Below are positions 15,604 through 24,620 of a DNA stretch of 64,000 nucleotides, in pieces. Made by a program: the position numbers and the translations under genes. The notes under the pieces were generated by a model. It was not told the DNA's origin and did no database searches. It was given only the letters and a program-made list of their open reading frames with translations. The DNA comes from Caulifigura coniformis. Lineage in GTDB: Bacteria; Planctomycetota; Planctomycetia; Planctomycetales; Planctomycetaceae. The stretch is taken from contig NZ_CP036271.1 in the NCBI RefSeq assembly GCF_007745175.1, positions 4,104,314-4,168,313 of the forward strand. Direction: 5' to 3'. How positions within the stretch are numbered: the first letter of the stretch is position 1; each line of letters starts with the position of its first letter.

Positions 15604-18378
15604 TTACCCCGTGGCGTCTCCGGCTGGTGGCGTCTCAACCGGCGGTGTTTCGGCGAGGGGGACGCTCTCGTCGGCGAAGTCGGCCGGGATGCGGGCGATA
15701 CTGGCGAGCTTGTCGCCCTCATCGAGGCGCATCACGCGAACGCCCTGGGTATTGCGGCCGATCTCGCTGATGGAAGCGGCGGTCACGCGCTGGATCTTGC
15801 CGCCGGTCGAAATCATCAGCACGTGGTCTTCGTCATGAACGCAGAGGGTGCTGATGACCTTCCCGTTGCGGGCGGTCGTCTTGATGTCGCGGAGACCCTT
15901 TCCGCCGCGACGCTGACGACGGTAACGCATGCCGCTGGAAGCTCCGCCCGATCCTTCCTCACCTTCGACGGGAGCCGTCGGGACATCGGTGACGTCGGGA
16001 TCGGAAGTTCCTTCGTTGTCGAGTTCGCCGAGGCCGAACGGAGTCCGCTTGCCGTAGCCGTTTTCACAGACGGACAGCAGCGTGGCGTTCTCTTCGGCGA
16101 CGACGAGTCCGACCACGTGGTCTCCGCCGGTGAGCGAGATGCCTTTGACACCCATCGTGTTCCGGCCCATGGGCCGCGCGTCGGCTTCGCTGAAGCGGAT
16201 CGCCATGCCGGTCGAGGTGCTGAGAACGACGTCGTCGCCCGCCTTCACCTTGACCACTTCGATCAGCTCGTCGCGGCCGATCACTTCTTCCTTCTCGTTC
16301 TTCGTTTCTTCGAGCTTGATGGCGATGATGCCCCCCTTCATGGGGCGGCTGTAGGCGGCGAGTTCCGTCTTCTTGACAGTGCCGTCTTTCGTGGCCATCA
16401 GCAGGAACATGTCGTCCTGGAATTCCCGGACGTCGATGCAGGTCTGAACCTTCTCCCCTTCGGAGAGCTGCAGGACGTTGACGAGCGCCCTCCCCTTGCC
16501 GGTTCGGGCCTGGAGCGGCAGGTCGTAGACCTTCTGCCAGTAGCACTTGCCGAGGTTCGTGAAAAACAGCAGAAAGGCGTGCGTGCTGGAGACGAACAGG
16601 TGCTCGAGCGGGTCGTCGTCGCCGGTCTTGGCGCCGATCATCCCCTTGCCGCCGCGATTCTGGGCCTGGTATTCGGAGAGCGAAGTCCGCTTGATGTAGC
16701 CGCGGTGGGACAGCGTCACCACCATCGTCTCTTCGGGAATCAGCTCCTCGCGATTGACCTCGGTGAGCTCTTCTTCGGAAATCTCCGTTCGTCGGGGGCT
16801 CGGGAACTTCCGCTGCAGGTCGACCATCTCCTCGCGGATGACGGCGCGGAGGTTGGCTTCGTCGGACAGCAGATTTCGGAAGCCGAGGATGTCTTCCAGC
16901 AGCTTCTTGTATTCGCCCACGAGGCTGTCGCGCTCGAGGTTGGCCAGCGAGCCGAGCTGCATGCTGACGATCGCCTCCGCCTGGTTGGCGGAGAGCGAGT
17001 ACGTGCTGCGGACGCCGTGGTCTTCCTGATAGAGGGCAAAGCCCTCGTCACCGAGCGCCCGGGCGAGCAGTTCGGCGGCGACTTCGATTTCCTGCAGCCG
17101 CTTCTTTGCCTCTGCCCGCGAGGGGGACTGGCGGATGGTGCGGATCACGAGGTCGATGTCGACCTGGGCGACGAGCAGGCCTTCGACAGTGTGCTTGCGG
17201 TTTCGCGCCTCGGCGAGCAGGTGTTCCGTCTTGCGGCGGGTGACCGTCACGCGATGCCGGATGAATTCCTCCAGCATCTCCTTCAGTGACAGCGTCTGCG
17301 GCCGGTTGCCGACGAGCGCGAGCATGTTCATGCTCTCGGTCGACTGCAGCGGCGAGTACTTGTAGAGCTGGTTGAGGACGATGTCCCTGTCCGCGTCGCG
17401 CTTCAGGTAGATGTGCAGCCGCACCTGCCAGGGAGGCGTGTTGCGGTCGGTCAGGTCGACGATCCGCGAGATGCCCTGGACGCGATCGTCCTTGATCAGT
17501 TCCTCGAGCTTGGATTTGATCCGGTCACGCGTGTCGTTGTACGGAATCTCCGTCACAACGATGACGTCGGTGTTCTTCTCCGTCTCGAAATGGACCTTCG
17601 CGCGGACGACGATCGTCGAGCGGCCCGTGAGATAGGCCTGCCGCAGGTTGTAGCGGCCGCAGATGATTCCGCCGGTCGGGAAATCAGGGCCGGGGATCTG
17701 CTCCCAGAGTTCCTCGAAGGTGGCGTCCGGATTGTCGATCAGGAGGATGACGCCTCCAGCCACTTCCGCCATGTTGTGCGGCGGAATGCTCGTCGCCATA
17801 CCGACGGCGATTCCCTGCGAGCCGTTGACGAGCAGGTTCGGAATCCGCGACGGGAGGACGACGGGCTCGAGGTGCCGCTGGTCGTAGGTCGGAATGAAGT
17901 CGACGGTGTCGCGGTCGAGGTCGGCGAGCAGTTCAGCGGCCGCGGACGAGAGCCGCGCCTCGGTGTATCGCATGGCCGCCGGGCCGAGGCCCGCCAGGGA
18001 GCCGAAGTTGCCCTGCTTGTCGATCAGGACTTCGCGCATCACCCAGTCCTGCGCGAGGCGGACGAGGGTGGGATAAATGACGGACTCACCGTGAGGGTGG
18101 TAGTTACCACTCGTATCGCCCGAGATTTTGGCGCATTTGACTCGGCCACTGGCCGGCCCGAGTCCCAGGTCGTTCATGGCGACAAGGATTCGCCGCTGGG
18201 CCGGCTTCAGCCCGTCCCGGACGTCCGGCAACGCGCGGCTGACGATCACGCTCATCGCGTACGTCAGGTAGCTCTGTTCAAGCTCGGAGCGAATGTCGAG
18301 GTCATCAATCCGGCCTCCAAGCGCTCCCGAACCGTTCTCAGGATTGTTCGCGGGCGAGCCGGGCGTTCCATCAGCCAA
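15604..18378 (-). CDS. gyrA: DNA gyrase subunit A
   Basis: GyrA breaks and rejoins DNA in the gyrase A2B2 complex that introduces negative supercoils. The 924-residue product has the [19 protein letters not shown] opening and the catalytic tyrosine at 138 (AMRYTEARL). The quinolone-region helix reads [19 protein letters not shown]. The C-terminal beta-pinwheel has a GyrA-box-like QNRGGKG in the first blade and a canonical QRRGGKG at about 822-828, identifying gyrase rather than topoisomerase IV. An acidic Ser/Gly/Glu-rich linker before the last box makes the protein longer than E. coli GyrA (875). Position 103, which aligns with E. coli Asp87, is proline here, and the usual DGQGNFGS reads DKQGNFGS. 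gyrB is not in the window. Confidence 0.96.
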   Translation of the reverse strand: MADGTPGSPANNPENGSGALGGRIDDLDIRSELEQSYLTYAMSVIVSRALPDVRDGLKPAQRRILVAMNDLGLGPASGRVKCAKISGDTSGNYHPHGESVIYPTLVRLAQDWVMREVLIDKQGNFGSLAGLGPAAMRYTEARLSSAAAELLADLDRDTVDFIPTYDQRHLEPVVLPSRIPNLLVNGSQGIAVGMATSIPPHNMAEVAGGVILLIDNPDATFEELWEQIPGPDFPTGGIICGRYNLRQAYLTGRSTIVVRAKVHFETEKNTDVIVVTEIPYNDTRDRIKSKLEELIKDDRVQGISRIVDLTDRNTPPWQVRLHIYLKRDADRDIVLNQLYKYSPLQSTESMNMLALVGNRPQTLSLKEMLEEFIRHRVTVTRRKTEHLLAEARNRKHTVEGLLVAQVDIDLVIRTIRQSPSRAEAKKRLQEIEVAAELLARALGDEGFALYQEDHGVRSTYSLSANQAEAIVSMQLGSLANLERDSLVGEYKKLLEDILGFRNLLSDEANLRAVIREEMVDLQRKFPSPRRTEISEEELTEVNREELIPEETMVVTLSHRGYIKRTSLSEYQAQNRGGKGMIGAKTGDDDPLEHLFVSSTHAFLLFFTNLGKCYWQKVYDLPLQARTGKGRALVNVLQLSEGEKVQTCIDVREFQDDMFLLMATKDGTVKKTELAAYSRPMKGGIIAIKLEETKNEKEEVIGRDELIEVVKVKAGDDVVLSTSTGMAIRFSEADARPMGRNTMGVKGISLTGGDHVVGLVVAEENATLLSVCENGYGKRTPFGLGELDNEGTSDPDVTDVPTAPVEGEEGSGGASSGMRYRRQRRGGKGLRDIKTTARNGKVISTLCVHDEDHVLMISTGGKIQRVTAASISEIGRNTQGVRVMRLDEGDKLASIARIPADFADESVPLAETPPVETPPAGDATG

Positions 18379-18661
18379 GGGACGAGTGCTCCAGATGTGT
18401 GAAAGTGACTCTAAGCCCTCAATTCTAGGGAGTTTCCGACGCTGAGAAAACCGAATGAACGGCGAATTGAGGCCGCGTTGCGCCCGTCGTCAACGAGGCT
18501 CCGACGCGGAGGCATTTCGACACCGCCACCCGGCGTGAATTGCCACCGGCCACGGAAGTTTCCAGACTCTGGAGCTTTGCAGCGCCAATGCTGTGGCACG
18601 CGCGAAAATCAACGCGGCGAATGTCCCCTGTTTACGTCATCTCCAGCCCAGATTTGCGGTT

Positions 18662-19594
18662 ATGGGACTCGCCCGTGCGGCCATCCATCTCCTACTCCAG
18701 GAGGCCCGTCGTCGGCCAATGTCTGGCCGAGTCGTGACGCTGGGGAGCCAGCACGTCTACGCGACGGCCGAAGAGGTCGAATCGATGGCGCGTGGACAGG
18801 GCGTCACGCTGCGGCATCACAATTTCGAGCCGCATCGGGAACCAGCCCTGGCGGCCCGGGGTTTTGTCTCCGACCGCTCGCTGCTGACGAGCCTGGGATT
18901 TTCTGACATCGTGCGCGTCGACGTTTCGAATTACGAGGCGTGCGATGAAATCCTCGACCTGAATGGCCCCGAGACGCCGCCAGCGTTGCAGGGCCAGTTC
19001 GACCTCGTGCTAGACAGCGGCACGCTCGAGCATGTGTTCGATTTCCCGGCCGCGCTCAGGCATTGCTGCCGGCTCGTGCGGCCGGGAGGGCGAATTGTTC
19101 ATCTGACCCCCTCCTCGAACTGCGTCGAGCATGGTTTTTACAGTGTGTCGCCCACGCTGTTTTACGATTTCTATCGCGCAAACCGGCACGAACTCGCGGA
19201 CCTGTTTCTATGCCGGATTCCGATCGATTTGCCGCGGGGGGAGTGGCAGGTTTTCGACTACCTCAATGCACCGCTCCGGATGATTCCTATCGGAATGCTC
19301 GATCAATCGATCTGGTTTACGTGGAGCGTCTCGATCGCCCCGGACCGGTTCGACGACTCGACGCCGCAGCAGGGTTTTTACGAACAGACCTGGCGGGATG
19401 CAGACCAGAATGATTTGAAAGACGCCGGAGGAATCGCAGAGGGAGGAAAGGCCGAGCGGCTGCTGAAGGCCGTCCAGTTCAGTCCGGGCCTGACGCGGAT
19501 CTCCAGTTCCGCCATCGGCAAATGGCGGACATTCGTCAACGCGCGACGCGTTCGCCGACATCAACTCCCCTACCCGTCCGTGGGACGGTTTTAG
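18662..19594 (+). CDS. Class I SAM-dependent methyltransferase-like protein
   Basis: This is a cytosolic Rossmann-fold methyltransferase-like protein of 310 residues. An N-terminal GRVVTLGSQHVYATAEEV region takes the place of the usual glycine-rich SAM loop. The core strand is FDLVLDSGTLEHVFDFPAALRHCCRLVRPGGRIVHLTP (short motifs: DSGTLEHVFD and LVRPGGRIVH), typical of methyltransferase 11/23 families. The substrate is unknown. Start options are GTG 18593, ATG 18662 and ATG 18719; 18662 was chosen because it keeps the helical LARAAIHLLLQEARRRP segment, although 18719 has AGGAGG at 18699-18704. Its stop codon overlaps the stop of the convergent flippase-like gene within TTAG. It may modify a surface glycan, given its neighbours. 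Confidence 0.7.
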   Translation: MGLARAAIHLLLQEARRRPMSGRVVTLGSQHVYATAEEVESMARGQGVTLRHHNFEPHREPALAARGFVSDRSLLTSLGFSDIVRVDVSNYEACDEILDLNGPETPPALQGQFDLVLDSGTLEHVFDFPAALRHCCRLVRPGGRIVHLTPSSNCVEHGFYSVSPTLFYDFYRANRHELADLFLCRIPIDLPRGEWQVFDYLNAPLRMIPIGMLDQSIWFTWSVSIAPDRFDDSTPQQGFYEQTWRDADQNDLKDAGGIAEGGKAERLLKAVQFSPGLTRISSSAIGKWRTFVNARRVRRHQLPYPSVGRF

Positions 19595-21042
19595 GGGCGA
19601 GGCGGAGGAGGCGCGAGAGAGGCCTCGCTTTCTTCCCGAAACCGGCGCCAGAGGATGAAGTTGAGTGGCAGGGTCGTCGTCAGGATGGCCGTGAGTTGCG
19701 CCCAGGCGGCTCCTTCGACGCCGAATCTCGCCGTCAACAGCCAGACAAGCAGCGCACAGGTCGTCGAACTGACGAGATTGGCGATCAGAAACGGATCCCG
19801 CCTGTGGGCCCGCACGTAGATGCCGAAGGCGATGGCGAGGTTCTGGAGGGTGAGGGCCGCGCAGAAGATCGCCGTTGGGCGGACATCGAGAACCCGGGGA
19901 GCCAGGACGTCGGCAATGCGGCCGAGGATCGCCGGGAAATGCCGACTGTCGATCGCAGTCGCATGCATCGCCTTGAGGGACGCCACCACGGCGATCAGGG
20001 CCACGCTGCCGATCACCATCACGGCGGTCGAGACCTTCACGAGCCGGTGGAACACCTGGTCGAGAGCGTTGCGGTCCCCCTGGGCCGCCAGCACCCCGAG
20101 CAGTGAACTGCGGGATTGAATCCAGCCGGCTGCCGCGGCCTGCATGGCGGTCAGGATCGACCAGGTCATGCCCATCCGCCCCCCTTCGGCCGCGCCATAC
20201 ATCTCGAAGACGACAAGGGTGAAGATCCAGGTGTTGGCGTATCCGAAGATGCTCTGCAGAGCAATTCGCCACTGCAACGACCACTGCCGGGCCCGCCAGT
20301 CGTGGTCTCCCCCCTCGGCCGGCTGCAGGAAGTTCAGGAAAAAGCCGCGATTGGCGAAGGCGATCAGGGCGACATCAAACGCCAGGCGGACGAACGCAGA
20401 CGCCGGCAACGCCCACAGACCTCCTCCCATGGAGAGGACCATCCAGACGGCGACGTTTCCGGCGAGCGCCTGGAAGAACCGGAAGCGATAGACGGACGTC
20501 ACCTGCCGGCAGCCTTCCAGAAGGCTGAAGGCGGGCTGCAGCCCGAGTGAGGCAGCCGTCAACACAGCGGTCGCGATCCACTCCCGTCTCCACGACAGCG
20601 TTCCGGGATCCTGGCCGGAGAGGTACCAGATCCCGACGGGCGTGATCACCGCGCCGAACACCGCGCTCATGATGAGGAACCAGCCGAAACTCTGCCGGCC
20701 GATCTGCACTAGGTTCGCCTGCGCGGTCGGATCTCCCTGGAAGCGACCGTCTGGGCCGAGTGAAAGGGCGGCCCACTCGTGGCTGGCGGCGTAGACCGTC
20801 AGCGTGTGCAGCCCCAGTTCGACGAACGCCTGTGTCGCCAGCAGCGGCAGAAATGCGTAGTAAAACCCCTGCGAATCATCACTGAGTTGCTGTGCGATCA
20901 GCCACGCGGTGACCGGCCCTGCGAGGAACTGCCAGATCCGGCTGGCCAGCAGGTAGGCGAGCGCCCGATCGATGTCGACGCGTTGAGCGAGCCGCTTGAG
21001 TCGCGCCGGGAGGCTTCCAGGGTGCTCGTCGCGACCGGCCAT
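19591..21042 (-). CDS. Flippase-like polytopic membrane protein (polysaccharide export type)
   Basis: The 483-residue protein has about 12 hydrophobic segments with short charged loops, the layout of Wzx/MATE-like flippases that move lipid-linked glycans across the inner membrane. Recognisable features are an N-terminal amphipathic region (RLKRLAQRVDIDRALAYLLASR), a FLAGPVTAWLIAQQL first helix, and late SLKAMHATAIDSRHFPAILG loops. ATG 21042 begins after a proline-rich non-membrane extension from 21204 that looks non-coding. The adjacent methyltransferase and GT4 genes support a role in glycan assembly. No strong family signature could be verified, so the call rests on topology and context. 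Confidence 0.65.
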   Translation of the reverse strand: MAGRDEHPGSLPARLKRLAQRVDIDRALAYLLASRIWQFLAGPVTAWLIAQQLSDDSQGFYYAFLPLLATQAFVELGLHTLTVYAASHEWAALSLGPDGRFQGDPTAQANLVQIGRQSFGWFLIMSAVFGAVITPVGIWYLSGQDPGTLSWRREWIATAVLTAASLGLQPAFSLLEGCRQVTSVYRFRFFQALAGNVAVWMVLSMGGGLWALPASAFVRLAFDVALIAFANRGFFLNFLQPAEGGDHDWRARQWSLQWRIALQSIFGYANTWIFTLVVFEMYGAAEGGRMGMTWSILTAMQAAAAGWIQSRSSLLGVLAAQGDRNALDQVFHRLVKVSTAVMVIGSVALIAVVASLKAMHATAIDSRHFPAILGRIADVLAPRVLDVRPTAIFCAALTLQNLAIAFGIYVRAHRRDPFLIANLVSSTTCALLVWLLTARFGVEGAAWAQLTAILTTTLPLNFILWRRFREESEASLAPPPPRP

Positions 21043-21362
21043 CGAAATAGGGTCTGACTTCTGGAAGAGTGACGGAAGTGGGATTGGCGGTGCGGGAGGG
21101 GAGAGCGCGGATTGTGGCGGCGACGGTTGATGGAAGTCCAGTTGTGTTCGCAGCCCAGGATCGTTTCTCGTCCTTTCTATCGGACTTCCGGCCCTTGTAT
21201 TCAAAAGAGGCGTCGTTGCACTTCTCCGAAGTGGCGGTCGGTGGGGAGCCGACTGGAGGAGGGCCGCGGTGGGGGTGAAATCGGTTGAAATCGACGGGCC
21301 ATTCCGGCGGGAGATTCAATAGACTGCTGCCGGGCCGCCTTGGGCCTGGCCTGCTGTGACGA
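21043..21362. other. Divergent promoter region, no gene seen
   Basis: About 320 bases lie between the start of the flippase-like gene (minus) and the GT4 gene (plus). Open frames here are short and lack motifs. No hairpin or repeat was noticed. Confidence 0.5.
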
Positions 21363-22673
21363 ATGAAACGTTCCCTTGAGACTGCCCCGAAGTTCATGGC
21401 CGCCGGTCCGTCCGTCACCATCGTCGCCCTGAACGCTTCGGCGGTCATCAATCCGCAGGCGGGCGCCAGGATCGGTGGGCTGGAGACGTTTGCCTGGAAT
21501 CTCGCGCGGGCCCTCGCTGCGGATCGCTTTGAAGCGTTTTTCGCCGTTCGTGCGACGACGATGCCGCCGGAGAAGGTGGTCGACGGCGTGACGCTGCTGG
21601 TCGATTTCGAGCCGCTTCGAGACCTGCGCCGTGGTGTCTCGGAGCAGGTGCTGGTCGAACGATCGTTCCCGTGGCTGCGGGTGAAGAAGTGGTCACCTGC
21701 CCTGCTCTGGCGGGTTCCGATCCTGGCGGTCGCCCGGCTGTTCGGCGGCGAGCGGTCCCTGGACCAGCGTTTCGGGAAACTGCTGAGTCCCCTGCGGCCG
21801 GGAATCGTCATCGCCCTGGGAGTGAGTGCCGAATCGGCGGCTGCACTGGCGGCTGCAGAGGCAGCCGGCCATGAGGGAATCATCTGGCTGCAGTCGAACG
21901 GAGACCTCGACGAGCGATTCTTCCGGGAGCCGGGCTACCGGAATGTGTACGGCGTCACAGGGGACGATGCGAACGCCTGCCTGAAAGGGAAGCACCTGCT
22001 GATCGCGCAGACAGAGCATCAGCGGGAGCGACTGCGGACGCTCACCGGGCGGGAGTGCGCCGTCATCCAGAACCCGGTGGACCTCGACGCCTTTTCGCCG
22101 CCGGCGGAAAACGCCGAGCGCCGTGGAGTGCTGTGGATCGGCCGGTACGACCGGTTCCACAAGCGTCCGCTGCTGGCGCTCGAGATCGCGAGAAACTGCC
22201 CGGAGATCCCGTTTCTGTTCGTCATCAATGACGGCGATCCGGCCGTTGCGGAGGAGCTGCGACGATCGAAGCCGGAGAACGTTTCGGTGGTCGATTTCGT
22301 TCCGCGCCCTGAAATGCCGGGCCGTTTTCGTTCGGCGGCGGCGTTTCTGAGCACGGGGTCACTCGAGCATGAAGGGTTTCCGAACGTCCTGCTCGAGGCC
22401 GCGGCGGCTGGCCTGCCGATCGTGTCGCTCCACGATTTCGACGGCTTTCTCAAGCGGTCGGAATGCGGAATCGCCACCGACGGCGACCTGAGTCTGGCCG
22501 CCAGTTCCCTTGCTCAACTGGCCCGGGACAGGGCCGAGTGGTTGCGGCGCAGCGTCGCGGGCCGCGCCTATGTCGAAGCGAATCATTCGATGGCGATCGT
22601 GCTGAGGGGACTGCGTCCCCTCTTGCGGGGGCTGGAGTCTCCGGTCGGCGAGGAGCCCGAAATCCGCCGCTGA
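21363..22673 (+). CDS. Glycosyltransferase family 4
   Basis: This is a GT-B fold transferase that would add a sugar from a nucleotide-sugar donor to a surface glycan acceptor. The 436-residue protein has an N-terminal [14 protein letters not shown] acceptor-side loop. Its C-terminal donor domain contains [31 protein letters not shown] and the [20 protein letters not shown] block, with the glutamates of the EX7E motif (E of HEGF and E of LLEA). ATG 21363 is used; an ATG at 21396 is also possible. Donor and acceptor are not predictable. It is separated from ispG by 100 bases. Confidence 0.88.
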   Translation: MKRSLETAPKFMAAGPSVTIVALNASAVINPQAGARIGGLETFAWNLARALAADRFEAFFAVRATTMPPEKVVDGVTLLVDFEPLRDLRRGVSEQVLVERSFPWLRVKKWSPALLWRVPILAVARLFGGERSLDQRFGKLLSPLRPGIVIALGVSAESAAALAAAEAAGHEGIIWLQSNGDLDERFFREPGYRNVYGVTGDDANACLKGKHLLIAQTEHQRERLRTLTGRECAVIQNPVDLDAFSPPAENAERRGVLWIGRYDRFHKRPLLALEIARNCPEIPFLFVINDGDPAVAEELRRSKPENVSVVDFVPRPEMPGRFRSAAAFLSTGSLEHEGFPNVLLEAAAAGLPIVSLHDFDGFLKRSECGIATDGDLSLAASSLAQLARDRAEWLRRSVAGRAYVEANHSMAIVLRGLRPLLRGLESPVGEEPEIRR

Positions 22674-22773
22674 GCGGGCGAAGCCATTTTGTCCGCGGAA
22701 TCGTTCCGACTACGATTCTGGAAAAGGCCGCAACGGCCTCTCAGCCGCAGGGACGCACACCCCAGGAGTCGCA

Positions 22774-23925
22774 GTGGAAAGTCGTAGTCTGCCCAGGAAC
22801 CCGAGTCGCCCCGTCCGGATCGGAACGGTCACGATTGGCGGAGGCCATCCGATCGCCGTTCAGAGCATGACGGCGACGCATACCACGAACGTCGATGCGA
22901 CGGTGGCTCAGATCCACTCCCTCGAGGCCGCGGGCGCGGACGTCGTGCGGGTCGCGGTCGACTCGAAGAAGGACGCCGAGGCGTTACTGGCGATTCGCGG
23001 CCAGACGCAGGCCAACCTGGTCATCGACCTCCAGGAAAACTACCGGCTGGCGGAAGTCGTGGCCCCCGCCGTCCAGAAGCTGCGCTACAACCCCGGACAC
23101 CTCTATCACCACGAGCGCGAAAAGCCGTGGCAGGAGAAGGTGCGCTATATCGCGGGGGTCGCCGGCGAGAACGACTGCGCGATCCGTGTCGGGGTGAACT
23201 GTGGGAGCGTCGATCCGGCCAAGAAGGAAAAGTACGACCCGGCCGATTCGATCTCCCCGATGCTGGAATCCGCGCTCGATCACTGTGAGTTCCTCGATTC
23301 GATCGGGTTCACGCGGTACTGCGTCTCGCTGAAAGACTCCGATCCGACGAAGGTGATCGAGGCGAACAAGCGGTTTTCGGAAATCCGGCCTGATGTGCCG
23401 TTGCACCTGGGGGTGACCGAGGCGGGGATGCCGCCGGACGGGATCATCAAGACGCGGATCGCCTTTGAACAGTTGATCAGCCGTGGAATCGGGGACACGA
23501 TCCGCGTTTCGCTGACGGTGCCGAACGCGCGCAAGGCGGAAGAGATCGAAGCCGGCCGGAAGATCCTCGCGGATATTGCTGCGGGACGCGTGCGGAGCGT
23601 CGTGAACTACGGCCTGCCGACGATGAATATCATCAGCTGTCCAAGCTGTTCCCGCGTCGAGAACGAGGCCTTCATCGAGCTGGCGCAGGACGTCAAGACG
23701 ATGGCCGAATACGCCAAGGATTATGCCATCACGATCGCTGTGATGGGCTGCCGGGTGAACGGCCCCGGGGAGACCGACGATGCCGATCTGGGGCTGTGGT
23801 GCGGTCCGAACTTCGTGAACCTGAAAAAAGGCCCGCAGGAACTGGGGCAGTATCCGTACACCGAGATCCTGCCACGGCTGAAACAGGAGCTGGATGCGCT
23901 GATTGCGCAGCGGGCGAAGGCCTGA
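22774..23925 (+). CDS. ispG: 4-hydroxy-3-methylbut-2-en-1-yl diphosphate synthase (flavodoxin)
   Basis: IspG is the penultimate enzyme of the MEP isoprenoid pathway. It converts methylerythritol cyclodiphosphate into HMBPP using a [4Fe-4S] cluster. The 383-residue protein begins with [23 protein letters not shown], the family opening. Cluster-binding cysteines are Cys289 and Cys292 ([13 protein letters not shown]) and Cys326 ([10 protein letters not shown]). The length matches the compact bacterial form (E. coli 372). GTG 22774 is the start, preceded by AGGAG at 22763-22767 with seven-base spacing. The rest of the MEP pathway is not in the window. Confidence 0.97.
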   Translation: MESRSLPRNPSRPVRIGTVTIGGGHPIAVQSMTATHTTNVDATVAQIHSLEAAGADVVRVAVDSKKDAEALLAIRGQTQANLVIDLQENYRLAEVVAPAVQKLRYNPGHLYHHEREKPWQEKVRYIAGVAGENDCAIRVGVNCGSVDPAKKEKYDPADSISPMLESALDHCEFLDSIGFTRYCVSLKDSDPTKVIEANKRFSEIRPDVPLHLGVTEAGMPPDGIIKTRIAFEQLISRGIGDTIRVSLTVPNARKAEEIEAGRKILADIAAGRVRSVVNYGLPTMNIISCPSCSRVENEAFIELAQDVKTMAEYAKDYAITIAVMGCRVNGPGETDDADLGLWCGPNFVNLKKGPQELGQYPYTEILPRLKQELDALIAQRAKA

Positions 23926-23932
23926 ACTGCGT

Positions 23933-24009
23933 CCTTCTCCCCGCGATGTGGCTGCGCTGTTTGAGGAACCTGCTGCGGGGAGAAGGTGGCCGACAGGCCG
24001 GATGAGGGG
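23933..24009 (+). repeat. REP-like inverted module, left copy flanking the DUF559 gene
   Basis: A 12-bp palindromic pair, CCTTCTCCCCGC at 23933-23944 and GCGGGGAGAAGG at 23975-23986, encloses 30 bases. It is followed by a second small hairpin (GGCC-GACA-GGCC) and the conserved end GGATGAGGGG at 24000-24009. The whole module recurs in reverse orientation at 24427-24502. It starts eight bases after the ispG stop codon. Confidence 0.85.
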
Positions 24010-24042
24010 CTGAGACGCACTCCAACGATCGAGGCGGGCCGG

Positions 24043-24402
24043 ATGTCGACTGATCAGAATCCGGACGCCCTCGGGCACGCCCGACAGCTTCGCCGGAACC
24101 TGACATTTCCAGAGCGCCTTTTATGGTCGCGGTTACGCGACCGCAGGCTTTCCGGCCAGAAGTTCGTCCGGCAGGCGCCGATCGGTCCGTTCATCGTCGA
24201 TTTCCTCTGCCGTCAGCACTCGCTCGTCATCGAGCTGGATGGCGCGAGTCATGACAATCGCGGCCGGCGTGACATGGCGCGCCAGAGGCAGCTTGAAGCT
24301 TCGGGATTCCGGGTGATCCGCTTCTCGAATGATGACGTGCTGCGAGAGATGGATACTGTGCTCGAGGCGATACTGAAGGCGGTTGATGGTGCGACGGCGT
24401 AG
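24043..24402 (+). CDS. DUF559 endonuclease-like protein
   Basis: This is a 119-residue protein of the DUF559 family, which shares the PD-(D/E)XK-like fold of Vsr mismatch endonucleases. Visible signature parts are NLTFPERLLWSRLRDRRLSG, QKFVRQAPIGPFIVDFLC, HSLVIELDGASHD and GFRVIRFSNDDVL. The Asp of VDF and the Glu/Asp of IELDG are the candidate metal ligands. ATG 24043 (MSTDQNPD) is preferred because the earlier start at 23986 would lie inside the repeat module. The gene is precisely bracketed by inverted copies of a REP-like module, which suggests it moves with, or acts on, that repeat. The biological role of DUF559 is not established. Confidence 0.88.
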   Translation: MSTDQNPDALGHARQLRRNLTFPERLLWSRLRDRRLSGQKFVRQAPIGPFIVDFLCRQHSLVIELDGASHDNRGRRDMARQRQLEASGFRVIRFSNDDVLREMDTVLEAILKAVDGATA

Positions 24403-24426
24403 GCGGACTGACGGATTCTTGTCGTC

Positions 24427-24502
24427 CCCCTCATCCGCCTTCGGCACCTTCTCCCCGCTGGGAACCGCGTCGCTAAGTGGCAGGTCAATCGCGGGGAGAA
24501 GG
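24427..24502 (-). repeat. REP-like inverted module, right copy flanking the DUF559 gene
   Basis: This is the reverse complement of the left module's design. CCCCTCATCC at 24427-24436 is followed by a GCC-TTC-GGC mini-hairpin, then CCTTCTCCCCGC at 24447-24458 and GCGGGGAGAAGG at 24491-24502, enclosing 32 bases. The enclosed bases differ from the left copy except near the edges. The palindrome arms are identical in the two copies. Confidence 0.85.
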
Positions 24503-24620
24503 CCCGCGCGGGGGGCCTCCTTCTGGATGGGCTCCAGCAGTCTGACGAGACTTCCCGACAGTCGTTACACTTCAATTCCACTCGAACGACCGAACCCGAC
24601 ATTCAACCCGATTCACATCC

